Shown piece after piece: positions 42,908 to 52,660 of a DNA stretch of 64,000 nucleotides. Positions within the stretch are counted from its first letter, which is position 1. Every line of letters starts with the position of its first letter. The stretch comes from Bacillota bacterium. GTDB lineage: Bacteria > Bacillota > Clostridia > Oscillospirales > Ruminococcaceae. The DNA is taken from positions 62,001 through 126,000 of the forward strand of contig JAKPUQ010000209.1 in the NCBI GenBank assembly GCA_029572815.1. Direction: 5' to 3'. The notes under the pieces were generated by a model, which saw nothing but the letters and a program-made list of their open reading frames with translations, was not told the origin of the DNA and ran no database searches. A program made the position numbers and the translations under genes.

Positions 42908-43555
42908 ATGAACTATCTGACAATTTCCGAAAATGCCAAGGCTTCGTTCATTGAGAAGCGCTCGGAGTTCATCGGCTATATCGCCCCCGTAAAGACCAAT
43001 GACGAGGCGGTAGCCTTCATAAACTCTATAAAGGCGGAGCACCGCAAGGCGAGACACAACGTCTACGCCTACATACTCCGCGAGGACAATATTTCCCGAT
43101 ATTCCGACGACGGCGAGCCCCAGGGCACTGCGGGAGTCCCCGTGCTTGACGTGCTGAAAAAGCGAGGGCTCACCGATGTATGCGTGGTAGTCACCCGCTA
43201 CTTCGGCGGCATACTCCTGGGGGGCGGCGGACTGGTGAGAGCCTATTCCCACGCAGCTTCCCTTGCCTGCGACGCAGCCCACATCATGGATATGTGTCTC
43301 TGCCACCGTCTGAAAATATCCGCAGACTACGGTATGTACGGCAAGATCTCCTATCTCCTGCCCAATTTTGACACCATTACGGTGAACTCCGATTTCGGCA
43401 GCGATGTCACACTTGAGATATTTGTCCTCTCCGAGAAGCTTGACGCCCTGAAAAAGGAGCTTACGGAAGCCACCAACGGCACCGCTTCCATAGAGGACTG
43501 CGGAGAGCTTTACGAGGATTTTTCCTCGGTGAAAAAAATTTCCGAAGAAAAATAA
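42908..43555 (+). CDS. YigZ/IMPACT family protein
   Basis: A 215-residue UPF0029 protein. It shows R-K-A-R-H-N-V-Y-A-Y, Y-S-D-D-G-E-P-Q-G-T-A-G-V-P, then V-V-V-T-R-Y-F-G-G-I-L-L-G-G-G-G-L-V-R-A-Y, the core signature, and a C-terminal ferredoxin-like domain. Relatives in eukaryotes modulate translation control; the bacterial role is not settled. Length is normal. Confidence 0.92.
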   Translation: MNYLTISENAKASFIEKRSEFIGYIAPVKTNDEAVAFINSIKAEHRKARHNVYAYILREDNISRYSDDGEPQGTAGVPVLDVLKKRGLTDVCVVVTRYFGGILLGGGGLVRAYSHAASLACDAAHIMDMCLCHRLKISADYGMYGKISYLLPNFDTITVNSDFGSDVTLEIFVLSEKLDALKKELTEATNGTASIEDCGELYEDFSSVKKISEEK

Positions 43556-43612
43556 AGGGTTTTTTGTCCCGTTTTAGTATAAGTATATAGAGGCAGTTTT
43601 AAGGCTGTCCGT

Positions 43613-43647
43613 GTGTACAGTGGAGAATTTCGCTGTACACGGTTTTT
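43613..43647 (+). terminator. Intrinsic terminator after the yigZ-like gene
   Basis: GTGTACAG (43613-43620) pairs with CTGTACAC (43633-43640), followed by GG and five T residues. Confidence 0.75.
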
Positions 43648-43689
43648 CACTGCATTTTTGCCAATAAACAGTCAGGGAGGAGAGATAGT

Positions 43690-44685
43690 ATGACAGTCCG
43701 CGAACAGATAGAGATCAGCGAAGCAGGCATTCTCAGCAAGTACGCCTGTTCAAGCGTTGACGAGGAAGGCACAAAGCGTGACCGATATGAGGAAAAGTGC
43801 CCCTACCGCACGGAATTCCAGCGTGACCGCGACCGCATACTCCACTGCAACTCCTTCCGCCGACTCAAGCGTAAGACCCAGGTATTCCTTTCCCCCGTGG
43901 GCGACCATTACAGGACCCGCCTCACCCATACTCTCGAAGTAGCGCAGATAGCGAGGACTATTTCCCGCGGAATGCGCCTCAACGAGGATCTCACCGAGGC
44001 AATAGCCTTAGGTCATGATCTGGGGCACTCCCCATTCGGTCACTGCGGAGAGAAGACCCTGAATGACATCTGCCCCCACGGCTTCAAGCATTACGAGCAG
44101 AGTCTCCGTGTAGTTGAGGTAGTGGAAAAAAAAGGAAAGGGACTCAATCTCACCCATGCGGTCCGCAACGGCATACTCTGCCACACCAACATGACAGCGG
44201 ACACCAAGGAGGGCAATATAGTCCGACTTGCCGACACTATCGCCTACATAAACCATGACATCGAGGACTCTATCCGCGCAGGCATACTCAGCAATGACGA
44301 CCTGCCGAGAGACTGCGTAAGGACACTGGGCAGAACAAAAACACAGCGCATCACCACCCTCATCGCCTCCGTCATAGAGCACGGAGCGGTGGATATAGAC
44401 TTTGCTCCCAATATACGCAAGGCACATGATGACCTGAAGCGTTTCATGTTTGAGAGAGTCTACACTAATCCTGCGGCAAAGCAGGAGGAGGGCAAGGCTG
44501 AGCAGCTGGTGAGAAAGCTTTACGCCTACTTCATAGAGCACAACGACAAGCTCCCCGATGAGTACCGCAATATAATGAAAAATACCGACGCAGACAGAGC
44601 GGTCTGCGACTATATCTCGGGTATGAGCGACGAATACGCAGTCGACCTGTACACCGAGCTGTTCGTCCCGAAATTCTGGAAGTGA
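43690..44685 (+). CDS. dgt: Deoxyguanosinetriphosphate triphosphohydrolase-like HD protein
   Basis: A 331-residue HD-domain enzyme expected to cleave dNTPs to nucleoside and triphosphate. The metal site is R-L-T-H-T-L-E-V then G-H-D-L-G-H-S-P-F-G-H, with R-D-R-D-R-I-L-H-C-N-S-F-R-R-L upstream. It is shorter than E. coli Dgt, as usual for Firmicutes relatives. It lies 7 bases before dnaG in a dgt-dnaG-rpoD operon. Confidence 0.92.
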   Translation: MTVREQIEISEAGILSKYACSSVDEEGTKRDRYEEKCPYRTEFQRDRDRILHCNSFRRLKRKTQVFLSPVGDHYRTRLTHTLEVAQIARTISRGMRLNEDLTEAIALGHDLGHSPFGHCGEKTLNDICPHGFKHYEQSLRVVEVVEKKGKGLNLTHAVRNGILCHTNMTADTKEGNIVRLADTIAYINHDIEDSIRAGILSNDDLPRDCVRTLGRTKTQRITTLIASVIEHGAVDIDFAPNIRKAHDDLKRFMFERVYTNPAAKQEEGKAEQLVRKLYAYFIEHNDKLPDEYRNIMKNTDADRAVCDYISGMSDEYAVDLYTELFVPKFWK

Positions 44686-44692
44686 GGGAACC

Positions 44693-46429
44693 ATGCCCCG
44701 TAACGATGAATTTCTCTACAATTTGCGAAATGCCAACCCCATAGAAACTGTCATGGGCGGCTATGTGAACCTCATAAGGCGAGGGCGGAACTATGTCTGC
44801 TCCTGCCCATTCCACTCGGAAAAGACCCCCTCCTGCACCATTTTCACCGACACCCAGAGCTTTTACTGCTTCGGCTGCGGCGCAGGCGGCGATGTTATCA
44901 CATTCACCATGAAGATTGAGAACCTGGACTTTTCCGAAGCCGTCAAGCTCCTCGCCCAGAGGTCAGGCATGGAAGTGCCCGAATACGGACAGAAGGACAG
45001 CGGCTACGCAAAGCGCAAGACCCGTATCTATGAGATGAACCGCCTTGCCGCCAACTTCTTCTACACCAACCTGTTCAAGGGTCCCGACAAGACGGGATTG
45101 CAGTATTTCGCAAGCCGAAAGCTTACTCCCCAGACCATAAAGAAGTACGGTCTCGGTTATGCCTCTGACTCCTGGAATGCACTCACCGATCATCTCCGCT
45201 CCAAGGGCTACACCGATGATGAGATCGTAGATGCATGGCTGGCAGGCAGCAAGAACGGCAGGATATTTGATATGTTCCGCAAGAGGGTCATGTTCCCTAT
45301 CATCGACCTTCGCGGCAATATAATAGGCTTCGGCGGACGAGTCCTTGACGACTCACAGCCGAAGTACCTGAACACGGGAAAAACTCCCGTATTTGACAAG
45401 GGCTCCAACCTTTTCTCCATGAACTTCGCCAAGAATTCAAACGCCAAGCGTCTGATACTCTGCGAGGGCTACATGGACGTCATCGCCGTAAACCAGGCAG
45501 GCTTCGATAATGTGGTAGCCACCCTGGGAACCGCTATAACCCCCGATCAGGCGCGGCTCATAAGCCATTACGCCGAGGAGGTCATAGTCGCCTACGACAG
45601 CGACGGCGCAGGACAAAAGGCGACCCAGAAAGCCATAAACCACTTCGCCGACGTAGGACTGCGCACAAAGATAATCCACATGGAGGGTGCCAAGGACCCC
45701 GACGAGTTCATAAAGAAGTTCGGCAGAGACCGCTTCCGTATGCTCCTTGACGGCTCCAACGACGCAAATGACTTCATGCTGGACAAGTGTGAGGAGGGTC
45801 TCGACCTCACCACAGACATAGGCAGAGTAGAGCTGCTGAAGCGCACCTCAAAGGTGCTTGCAGGCATAGAATCACCGCTGGAACGAGAGGTATACATCTC
45901 CCGGACGTCAAAGAAGTGCGATATACCCGTGCAGGTGCTGAAGACCCACATCGACGCCATGCTGAAAAAGAACAGCAGCAGCGCCAAGAAGAACGAATGG
46001 CGCAATATCAAGGCAAAGACCTCATACATACGCGACGATATAAACCCCGACGCCGTCAGCAACAAGAAGCAGGCGCGCGCCGAGGAGACTATAATAAGCT
46101 ATCTGCTCATGCGTCCTCAGGAATACGAGGACGTTGAGAAGCTGGCACCCGCAGAGTGCTTCGTTACCGCCTTCAACAAGAAGGTATACAAAGCGCTGCT
46201 GGAGCGAATGAAAAATTCCGACAAGTTCTCCATTTCCCTGCTCTCGGACGAATTTTCCACGGAGGAAATGGGAAGAATAAGCGGAATAGCAGCAAAGAAG
46301 CGCGAAGTTGCCGTAACGCTGGACGTTGTGGCGGACTGCGCAAAGGTGCTGAAAGAAAACAGACCCGCGGCTGACGGAGAGCTTGGCAACGACGAGCTGC
46401 TTGAGCTGTTCCGTTCCAAAAACAAATAG
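44693..46429 (+). CDS. dnaG: DNA primase
   Basis: Makes RNA primers at the replication fork. The 578-residue protein has the N-terminal zinc finger C-P-F-H and C-F-G-C-G (about residues 40-65), a primase core with R-V-M-F-P-I and G-F-G-G-R, a TOPRIM domain with L-C-E-G-Y-M-D and A-Y-D-S-D-G-A-G, and a helicase-binding C-terminal domain. It ends in a genuine TAG, 14 bases before rpoD. Confidence 0.97.
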   Translation: MPRNDEFLYNLRNANPIETVMGGYVNLIRRGRNYVCSCPFHSEKTPSCTIFTDTQSFYCFGCGAGGDVITFTMKIENLDFSEAVKLLAQRSGMEVPEYGQKDSGYAKRKTRIYEMNRLAANFFYTNLFKGPDKTGLQYFASRKLTPQTIKKYGLGYASDSWNALTDHLRSKGYTDDEIVDAWLAGSKNGRIFDMFRKRVMFPIIDLRGNIIGFGGRVLDDSQPKYLNTGKTPVFDKGSNLFSMNFAKNSNAKRLILCEGYMDVIAVNQAGFDNVVATLGTAITPDQARLISHYAEEVIVAYDSDGAGQKATQKAINHFADVGLRTKIIHMEGAKDPDEFIKKFGRDRFRMLLDGSNDANDFMLDKCEEGLDLTTDIGRVELLKRTSKVLAGIESPLEREVYISRTSKKCDIPVQVLKTHIDAMLKKNSSSAKKNEWRNIKAKTSYIRDDINPDAVSNKKQARAEETIISYLLMRPQEYEDVEKLAPAECFVTAFNKKVYKALLERMKNSDKFSISLLSDEFSTEEMGRISGIAAKKREVAVTLDVVADCAKVLKENRPAADGELGNDELLELFRSKNK

Positions 46430-46443
46430 GAGGATATAAGATT

Positions 46444-47523
46444 ATGGAAAAGAAGAACACCATCGAAGCCCTGATGGAACAGGGCAAGACCAACGGCAAG
46501 CTCACCACAAAGGAGATAACCGATGCACTGGAGGAGCTTGATTTTGACGTTGATCAGATCAATACCTTCTATGACAACTGTGAAAATCTCAACATCGAGA
46601 TCGTCGAGGACATGAACCTTGACGCTGACCTGAAGATCGGTCTCGACTCAAATATGACAGATGACCTTGAAATGGCACTTTCCACCGAGGGTATCGCCAT
46701 TGATGACCCTGTAAAGATCTACCTCAAGGAGATCGGACGAGTTCCCCTTCTCACCACCGAGGAGGAGATCGAGCTGGCGCAGAGAATGGCTAAGGGCGAC
46801 CCCTACGCAAAGAAGCGCCTTTCCGAGGCAAACCTCCGACTGGTAGTATCCATCGCCAAGAAGTATGTTGGCAGAGGAATGCAGTTCCTTGACCTTATCC
46901 AGGAGGGAAATCTGGGACTTATCAAGGCTGTTGAAAAGTTCGACTACACCAAGGGCTTCAAGTTCTCCACATACGCAACATGGTGGATACGTCAGGCTAT
47001 CACCCGTGCTATCGCAGACCAGGCAAGAACTATCCGTATCCCCGTACACATGGTAGAGACCATCACCAAGGTAAAGAAGGTGTCCAGCCAGCTTCTCCAC
47101 GAAAACGGCCACGACCCCAGTCCCGAGGAGATCGCGGACAAGCTCAATATGCCTGTGGACAAGGTTCGCGAGATCATGCGTGTTGCACAGGATCCCATAT
47201 CTCTTGAGACTCCTATCGGCGAGGAGGAGGACAGCCACCTGGGCGACTTCATTCCCGATGATGATGCTCCCGCACCTGCCGAGGCAGCTTCACATACACT
47301 TCTCAAGGAGCAGCTCAACGAAGTCCTCTCCACTCTCACAGACCGTGAGGCAAAGGTGCTCAAGCTACGTTTCGGTCTTGAGGACGGCAAGTCCCGTACA
47401 CTTGAGGAGGTAGGCCAGCGCTTTGACGTTACCCGTGAGCGTATCCGCCAGATCGAAGCAAAGGCACTGAGAAAGCTCCGTCACCCCAGCAGAAGCAAGA
47501 AAGTCAAGGACTTCCTCGACTGA
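46444..47523 (+). CDS. rpoD: RNA polymerase primary sigma factor (sigma-70/sigma-A)
   Basis: Housekeeping sigma factor of 359 residues. Region 1.1-like N-terminus, region 1.2 with [11 protein letters not shown], region 2.3-2.4 with [12 protein letters not shown], and region 4.2 with [18 protein letters not shown] are all intact. It recognises the TTGACA-N17-TATAAT promoters seen throughout the window. GGAGG precedes the ATG and a terminator follows. Confidence 0.98.
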   Translation: MEKKNTIEALMEQGKTNGKLTTKEITDALEELDFDVDQINTFYDNCENLNIEIVEDMNLDADLKIGLDSNMTDDLEMALSTEGIAIDDPVKIYLKEIGRVPLLTTEEEIELAQRMAKGDPYAKKRLSEANLRLVVSIAKKYVGRGMQFLDLIQEGNLGLIKAVEKFDYTKGFKFSTYATWWIRQAITRAIADQARTIRIPVHMVETITKVKKVSSQLLHENGHDPSPEEIADKLNMPVDKVREIMRVAQDPISLETPIGEEEDSHLGDFIPDDDAPAPAEAASHTLLKEQLNEVLSTLTDREAKVLKLRFGLEDGKSRTLEEVGQRFDVTRERIRQIEAKALRKLRHPSRSKKVKDFLD

Positions 47524-47540
47524 TAACAAAACTATCGCAA

Positions 47541-47564
47541 GCCGCCTTTAATGGCGGCTTTTTT
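47541..47564 (+). terminator. Intrinsic terminator of rpoD
   Basis: GCCGCC-tttaat-GGCGGC followed by six T residues. The next promoter begins two bases later. Confidence 0.88.
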
Positions 47565-47565
47565 A

Positions 47566-47594
47566 TTGACATTCGGGCACTTATGTAGTATAAT
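47566..47594 (+). promoter_or_regulatory. Perfect consensus promoter of the EAL/beta-helix gene
   Basis: TTGACA (47566-47571), 17 bases, TATAAT (47589-47594). Confidence 0.9.
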
Positions 47595-47620
47595 TAAATT
47601 GTATAAACAAGTACGTTATC

Positions 47621-47712
47621 ACGGTCACCTGCTGACCGTTCAAAAAGCAGGTACACAAGGGGGAAATACGCTGCGGCAGAGCGCTGCGGCACCCAAGGTA
47701 TAAGGAGCGAGC
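47621..47712 (+). promoter_or_regulatory. Structured 5' leader with overlapping stems (possible riboswitch)
   Basis: ACGGTC (47621-47626) pairs with GACCGT (47634-47639), enclosing ACCTGCT (47627-47633). That loop is perfectly complementary to AGCAGGT (47646-47652) downstream, giving a pseudoknot or two exclusive stems. A direct repeat GCTGCGGCA follows (about 47670-47692) before AAGGAGCGAGC and the ATG. It does not match the class I or II c-di-GMP riboswitch landmarks I know. Confidence 0.5.
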
Positions 47713-50451
47713 ATGAGTATATTCGATTTTAGCAAAACTCCTCCCGCGCTGAGCCATGACTGGCAGGTATTCCAACAGTTTGTAGGCAATATAGGTGCGT
47801 TTACCTACATCGCAAAGGAAAAGGCAGCATATCTTGATGCCGCCGCCTGTCATATGCTCGGATGCCCGAGTGAAAAGATCAATGAATTTGAGTTCTTCAA
47901 CCTTCTTGAGAAGATCTCGAAAAGCCCCGTAGAGGGACAGAAGCATATATACAAATTCACAGACGGAAGCACCTCTCGCTACATCAAGATGAACATCTAT
48001 GAGAGCAGTGACGAGTGGCTTGGCTTCGTACAGGACTTCACACGCCAGATAACCGATATCAACGAGCGCCAGTCCTTCGTGGAGTACGATCCCATCACAA
48101 GGCTTCCCTCCTACCCGTCCTTCTCCCAGAAGATAAAGAAGATACTTCCCGAGATACAGAATGCCTGCCTTGCCACTATCTACATAAACGGCATAGACAA
48201 GCTGGGCTTATATCTCACTGTTGACAACACCAACAGCTGTATCACATCTGTGGCGGAGGCACTGAAAAGCTTCGCCAGCGATACACTGATAATCGGCTCA
48301 AAGTCCAACTATGAGATATGCGTGTTCTTCTGCGACTGCGACAAGATGAGCATTTACAACATTCTCAACAGCATGGACGAGGCTGTACAGAACTGCATAC
48401 TCACCGATGATTTCGGCGAGATAATAGATATCTCCGACAAGAGCCGAATAAGCCTGTCCATAGGCTGCGCTTCCTTCCCCGAGGAGGCTTCCGACTTCAA
48501 TATGCTGGTGAACTATTCCGAGTTCGCCCTCTTTGAAGCAAGAACAGACAAGCGCTCTGTCATCAACTGGTTCTCAGAGGAGAACTACGTCCGCGAGAAG
48601 GACTCCTACCGCAATGCACAGACCTTCTCACGCATAGTACAGGAAAACCTGCTCACCTACTACCTCCAGCCGATCGTGGAGACCCAGACCGGTGAGATAG
48701 TTGCCTACGAGGCTCTCATGAGAACAATAGGCGATATAAAAATGGCTCCCAAGCAGATACTAAAGATCGGCGAGGCTCAGAATGACCTCTACGCCATCGA
48801 GAAGCTGACCTTCTTCAACACCATGAAGCTTCTCAGCGACAATCAGCAGATTTTCGAGAACAGGAAGCTGTTTATCAACTGCCTGCCCAATCACCTTCTC
48901 ACTGACGAGGACTTCAACGAGCTCTACCTTACCTACGGCGAGCTCCTTGAAAAGACGGTCATCAAGATCGTGGAGGAGTCCGCTTCCTCCGCAAAGGGCA
49001 TAGAGACACTGAAAAAGCGCTGTGGCTTTGCAAGAGCTATGCTTGCTATCGATGACTACGGCACGGGCTATTCCAACAGCTCAAATCTGCTGCACTACTC
49101 TCCCGATTACATCAAGATAGACCGCTCTCTCATCAGCGATATCCACAACGATCTGAAGAAGCAGCAGCTGGTAACATCTGTTATCGAGTTCTGCCACGAT
49201 AATCAGCTGAAATCACTGGCTGAGGGCGTTGAGACCCTCCAGGAGCTGAAGACCGTTATCCGTCTCGGCGTTGACCTGGTTCAGGGCTATTACACTTCAA
49301 AGCCCAAGCCCCTGTTCCTCAACAGCATATCTGCCGACATCAAGGACGAGATAATCAGGACCAACCTTGAGACCCGTCCCGAGGGCGTAAAGAAGATATA
49401 CGCCGCTCAGAACGATACAGAGCTGGATCTCGTAAAGCTGGCACTTGAAAAATATACCGATATACACGTTTATCAGAGCAAGCTCACTATCGTCGGTGAT
49501 CCCGACAAGCCCGTGAAGATGAATATCTCTGTCATGGACAATCACAGCTGTGAGCTGACCCTGAAAAACTGCAATATAACCAGCGGCAACAGCAAGCCCA
49601 CTATCTCAGTGGGCGAGTACGCAAGACTGGTGCTCACCGTGGTAAAGGCAAACAAGCTTGGCTACTCGGGAATTTACGTCCCCATGGGCTCACAGTTCGA
49701 GCTCAATGGTAAGGGCAGCCTCACTATCGACTGCTATGCTTCCGAGGGTATCGGCATAGGCAATGACTATGACCACGGCTACGGCGATATCACCGTGGAC
49801 TTCAGCGGCACCCTGGAGATAATCTCCAACAGCGTTGAGTCAATGTGTATCGGCGGCGGCTATAATGACGACGATTCGGAGATAAACCTCCGCTCGGGCA
49901 AGATAAAGATTTTTATGTACTCCCACAACGGTCTCGCTGTCGGAAGCTTCAACGGCGACGCCAATATCGATATCGGCGAGGACTGCTCTATGGACATCAC
50001 CATCTCCGGCAACCGTGTAACGGGTATCGGAAGCTGTAAGGGCATTTCAACCATCAGCTCAGGTGCTGATATAGTCATGACCTGCACAGGCGCTCAGGCT
50101 GTGGGAATAGGCGTCCTTGAGGACGGCGAGGGCAGCATCTATATCAAGCAGGGCAAGATAGAGATGAAGATGCGCTCCGCAAAACACTCCGCTATCGGCG
50201 CAATGAAGGGCAGCGTCAACACCAAGATAAGAGACGCTGTTATCTCAATAGACTCCGAGGGCGACGACGTCACAGGTATCGGCGACTCCGCAGGCACGGG
50301 AAATGTCACCATCATCGACTCTCAGGTATCACTGGTGGTCAATGCAGGCAATCCCAAGGATATCGGCACGGAAAACGGCGATGTCCAGATACAGAACTCC
50401 AACGTAAGCTCGCTGGTAAACAACAAGCGTACAACCTACGCAAGCAACTAA
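47713..50451 (+). CDS. Cytoplasmic PAS/GGDEF-like/EAL protein fused to a beta-helix carbohydrate-binding-like domain
   Basis: A 912-residue protein without signal peptide or membrane helix. Residues ~10-130 look PAS-like and ~140-290 are a GGDEF domain with no G-G-D-E-F. The EAL domain (~300-540) has Y-E-A-L-M-R (about 331), I-V-E-E-S, I-D-D-Y-G-T-G-Y-S and A-E-G-V-E, so c-di-GMP phosphodiesterase activity is plausible. From about residue 585 to the end the chain turns into beta-strands with recurring I-G-I-G, C-I-G-G-G, A-V-G-S, G-I-G-S, A-I-G-A and G-I-G-D turns, about every 22-25 residues. This resembles the parallel beta-helix carbohydrate-binding domain described for C. thermocellum Cthe_2159, normally an exported fold. 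It is monocistronic with a structured leader. Confidence 0.82.
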   Translation: MSIFDFSKTPPALSHDWQVFQQFVGNIGAFTYIAKEKAAYLDAAACHMLGCPSEKINEFEFFNLLEKISKSPVEGQKHIYKFTDGSTSRYIKMNIYESSDEWLGFVQDFTRQITDINERQSFVEYDPITRLPSYPSFSQKIKKILPEIQNACLATIYINGIDKLGLYLTVDNTNSCITSVAEALKSFASDTLIIGSKSNYEICVFFCDCDKMSIYNILNSMDEAVQNCILTDDFGEIIDISDKSRISLSIGCASFPEEASDFNMLVNYSEFALFEARTDKRSVINWFSEENYVREKDSYRNAQTFSRIVQENLLTYYLQPIVETQTGEIVAYEALMRTIGDIKMAPKQILKIGEAQNDLYAIEKLTFFNTMKLLSDNQQIFENRKLFINCLPNHLLTDEDFNELYLTYGELLEKTVIKIVEESASSAKGIETLKKRCGFARAMLAIDDYGTGYSNSSNLLHYSPDYIKIDRSLISDIHNDLKKQQLVTSVIEFCHDNQLKSLAEGVETLQELKTVIRLGVDLVQGYYTSKPKPLFLNSISADIKDEIIRTNLETRPEGVKKIYAAQNDTELDLVKLALEKYTDIHVYQSKLTIVGDPDKPVKMNISVMDNHSCELTLKNCNITSGNSKPTISVGEYARLVLTVVKANKLGYSGIYVPMGSQFELNGKGSLTIDCYASEGIGIGNDYDHGYGDITVDFSGTLEIISNSVESMCIGGGYNDDDSEINLRSGKIKIFMYSHNGLAVGSFNGDANIDIGEDCSMDITISGNRVTGIGSCKGISTISSGADIVMTCTGAQAVGIGVLEDGEGSIYIKQGKIEMKMRSAKHSAIGAMKGSVNTKIRDAVISIDSEGDDVTGIGDSAGTGNVTIIDSQVSLVVNAGNPKDIGTENGDVQIQNSNVSSLVNNKRTTYASN

Positions 50452-50462
50452 AAGCTATTTCT

Positions 50463-50482
50463 CCCCGCCTTTACCGGCGGGG
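50463..50482 (+). terminator. Hairpin after the EAL/beta-helix gene
   Basis: CCCCGCC (50463-50469) pairs with GGCGGGG (50476-50482). There is no T run, so it may be an inefficient terminator or mRNA end. Confidence 0.5.
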
Positions 50483-50512
50483 AAACATATGATATGAAAG
50501 GTAAGAATAAAT

Positions 50513-51607
50513 ATGAAACTTGGTATGGTAGGTCTGCCCAACGTGGGCAAAAGCACTCTTTTCAACGCTCTCACCAATGCTGGTGCGGAGTCAGCAAACT
50601 ATCCCTTCTGCACTATCGAGAAGAACGTGGGTATAGTTTCAGTTCCCGACGAGAGACTGGACAAGCTGGCTGAAATGTATGAGCCTGATAAGTTCACTCC
50701 CGCAACTCTGGAATTCGTTGACATCGCAGGTCTGGTAAAGGGCGCTTCAAAGGGCGAAGGTCTGGGAAATAAGTTCCTTGCGGATATCCGCGAGGTGGAC
50801 GCCATCGTTCACGTTGTAAGATGCTTCGAGGACCCCAATATCATTCACGTTGACGGCAGTATCAACCCCCTCCGCGACATCGAGACCATCAATCTGGAGC
50901 TTATCTTCTCCGATATCGAAATGGTCGACAGACGTATCGACCGCGCCAAGAAGGCTGCCAAGGGCGATAAGAAGTACCTTGCAGAGATAGACTTCCTTGA
51001 GAGGCTCAAGTCCCACCTGGAAAACGGCAAGTCCGCAAGAGGCTTCGACTTCACAGACGAGGAGAGAGAGCTTATAAAGTCAACTCCCCTGCTTTCCGCT
51101 AAGCCTGTCATCTATGCGGCTAACCTCAGCGAGGAGGACTTCACCAACAATATCGACACTAACGAGAACTACAAGGCTGTATGCAAGCTGGCAGAGGAGG
51201 AGCACTCCGCTGTTCTGCCTATCTGTGCGCAGATTGAGGCTGAGATATCAGACATGGGCGACGAGGACAAGGCTATGTTCCTCAGCGAGCTGGGTCTGGA
51301 GGTATCAGGTCTCAACCGTATCATCAAGGAGGGCTATGCGCTCCTGGGTCTTATCTCCTACCTCACAGCAGGCAAGCAGGAGGTACGCGCATGGACTATC
51401 ACAAAGGGCACCAAGGCTCCCCAGGCAGCAGGTAAGATACATACCGACTTCGAGAAGGGCTTTATCCGTGCAGAGGTAATCTCCTACGATGACCTTATTG
51501 CATGCGGAAGCATGGCTGCTGCCAAGGAGAAGGGTCTCGTGCGCCTTGAGGGCAAGGAGTACGTTATGCAGGACGGAGATATAGTTCTCTTCCGTTTCAA
51601 TGTTTAA
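50513..51607 (+). CDS. ychF: Redox-regulated ATPase YchF (OBG family)
   Basis: A 364-residue P-loop protein of the Obg family that prefers ATP. It has G-L-P-N-V-G-K-S-T (residues 7-15), N-Y-P-F-C-T-I-E-K-N-V-G, D-I-A-G-L-V-K-G-A-S-K-G-E-G-L-G-N, and a C-terminal TGS domain ending V-M-Q-D-G-D-I-V-L-F-R-F-N-V. It interacts with ribosomes in studied bacteria. Length is standard. Confidence 0.97.
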   Translation: MKLGMVGLPNVGKSTLFNALTNAGAESANYPFCTIEKNVGIVSVPDERLDKLAEMYEPDKFTPATLEFVDIAGLVKGASKGEGLGNKFLADIREVDAIVHVVRCFEDPNIIHVDGSINPLRDIETINLELIFSDIEMVDRRIDRAKKAAKGDKKYLAEIDFLERLKSHLENGKSARGFDFTDEERELIKSTPLLSAKPVIYAANLSEEDFTNNIDTNENYKAVCKLAEEEHSAVLPICAQIEAEISDMGDEDKAMFLSELGLEVSGLNRIIKEGYALLGLISYLTAGKQEVRAWTITKGTKAPQAAGKIHTDFEKGFIRAEVISYDDLIACGSMAAAKEKGLVRLEGKEYVMQDGDIVLFRFNV

Positions 51608-51640
51608 TTAAAGCAGTAAAACTGCAACAGGAGGGATAAA

Positions 51641-52393
51641 ATGCAGGATATGCCAGAGAATAACGTCCCCGACCAGCAGCAGGCTGAAAGGATAAGAGAG
51701 GCTGAGGCTAAGGTGGCGGCTATGTTTGAAAGCGCCAGGTCTCAGAATAAGCGCTCCGATAAAAAGCGCAGGACATTCCATGAGGACTCAGCTCCTGTTC
51801 TGCCATTTGTTCCTCCCGTTAAACAGGAAAGCATAAAGCCCGCGAAAACTGAGGTCCACGAGGCTTCTGATATTGCTAAGGAACATTTATCCGGGCTTGC
51901 CGATGACATTCTCCCTGCCGATACAGACAAGGAGACTGCTGAACCGGCAGACAGTGTATCCGAGGCTGAGACAAGAGTTGAGGCTATGCTGGCAAATGCC
52001 AGAACGCAGAGCAAAAAGCCATCTGTGCTGAGCCGTGAGCTGTTCGTTCCAAAGGCTGAACAAAATAAGCCCGCTCAGGAGACGTCAGATGACAGGATAG
52101 ACGCCATGTTCGCCGATGCAAGGCTTCAGGGCTCTATGAAAGATGACAACAGCGCCACCTATCTGGCGACTGAGGTGGTCATTCTGGAGTTTGTCTCGCT
52201 CTTCCTTTTCTTTATGGCCATGAAGTCGGAAATGCCGGGTTTTTCCCTTATTGCGGTGCTTCTGCCTATCATCGCAGGCATTCTCTACAGAATGTTCGCA
52301 AAACAGCTGACTCTCAGAGAAGCCGTTTCAAAGTGCAAGCTCCATATTTTCATTTCTGTTTTTAATTTTGTGTGCGCTATGCTCTCTATGTGA
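51641..52393 (+). CDS. Membrane protein with three short cytoplasmic repeats
   Basis: I do not recognise this 250-residue protein. Its N-terminal 170 residues are hydrophilic, Ala/Glu/Pro-rich and probably partly disordered. They carry three copies of one helical motif: K-V-A-A-M-F-E-S-A-R-S-Q (about 24-35), R-V-E-A-M-L-A-N-A-R-T-Q (112-123) and R-I-D-A-M-F-A-D-A-R-L-Q (152-163). Two to three membrane helices follow (about 178-195, 201-219, 234-250). AGGAGG precedes the ATG. It lies upstream of the GS-like gene, but a 267-base leader separates them. Confidence 0.6.
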   Translation: MQDMPENNVPDQQQAERIREAEAKVAAMFESARSQNKRSDKKRRTFHEDSAPVLPFVPPVKQESIKPAKTEVHEASDIAKEHLSGLADDILPADTDKETAEPADSVSEAETRVEAMLANARTQSKKPSVLSRELFVPKAEQNKPAQETSDDRIDAMFADARLQGSMKDDNSATYLATEVVILEFVSLFLFFMAMKSEMPGFSLIAVLLPIIAGILYRMFAKQLTLREAVSKCKLHIFISVFNFVCAMLSM

Positions 52394-52660
52394 GCACTGA
52401 CGGTCAGTTTAATAATACAGTACTGTACAGGCGGTCTCCTTTTTCAGATGCGGAGTACCCTGTATCACCCCTTTCTATAAGAGGGACAAAATCAGGACGA
52501 AAACAACGTAAAACCGTTGTATATCAAAAAAAATTAACATATGTTCTGCGTATTGCACAAATACAAGGAACAGAATTTGTGTGTTATCACTGCAATAGCT
52601 TGTTGTATAGGCAGCATCAATGACGCTGCTGCCTGAAATAAATTAACTGGAGGTCTTTCA
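52394..52660 (+). promoter_or_regulatory. Structured leader of the GS-like/ANTAR operon
   Basis: About 270 bases without a gene. It holds two perfect palindromes, ACTGA-cgg-TCAGT (52397-52409) and TACAGTACTGTA (52416-52427). A hairpin ACAACG-taaaac-CGTTGT with a six-base loop lies at 52504-52521, and GGCAGC/GCTGCC (52610-52615 with 52628-52633) just before the GGAGG site. ANTAR proteins bind paired six-base-loop hairpins in such leaders; the usual conserved loop bases are not clearly present. No strong promoter was identified. Confidence 0.4.

Noticed and set aside
47601-47712. c-di-GMP class I or II riboswitch
   Set aside because: The conserved GEMM core and the class II landmarks are absent, so the leader is left unassigned.
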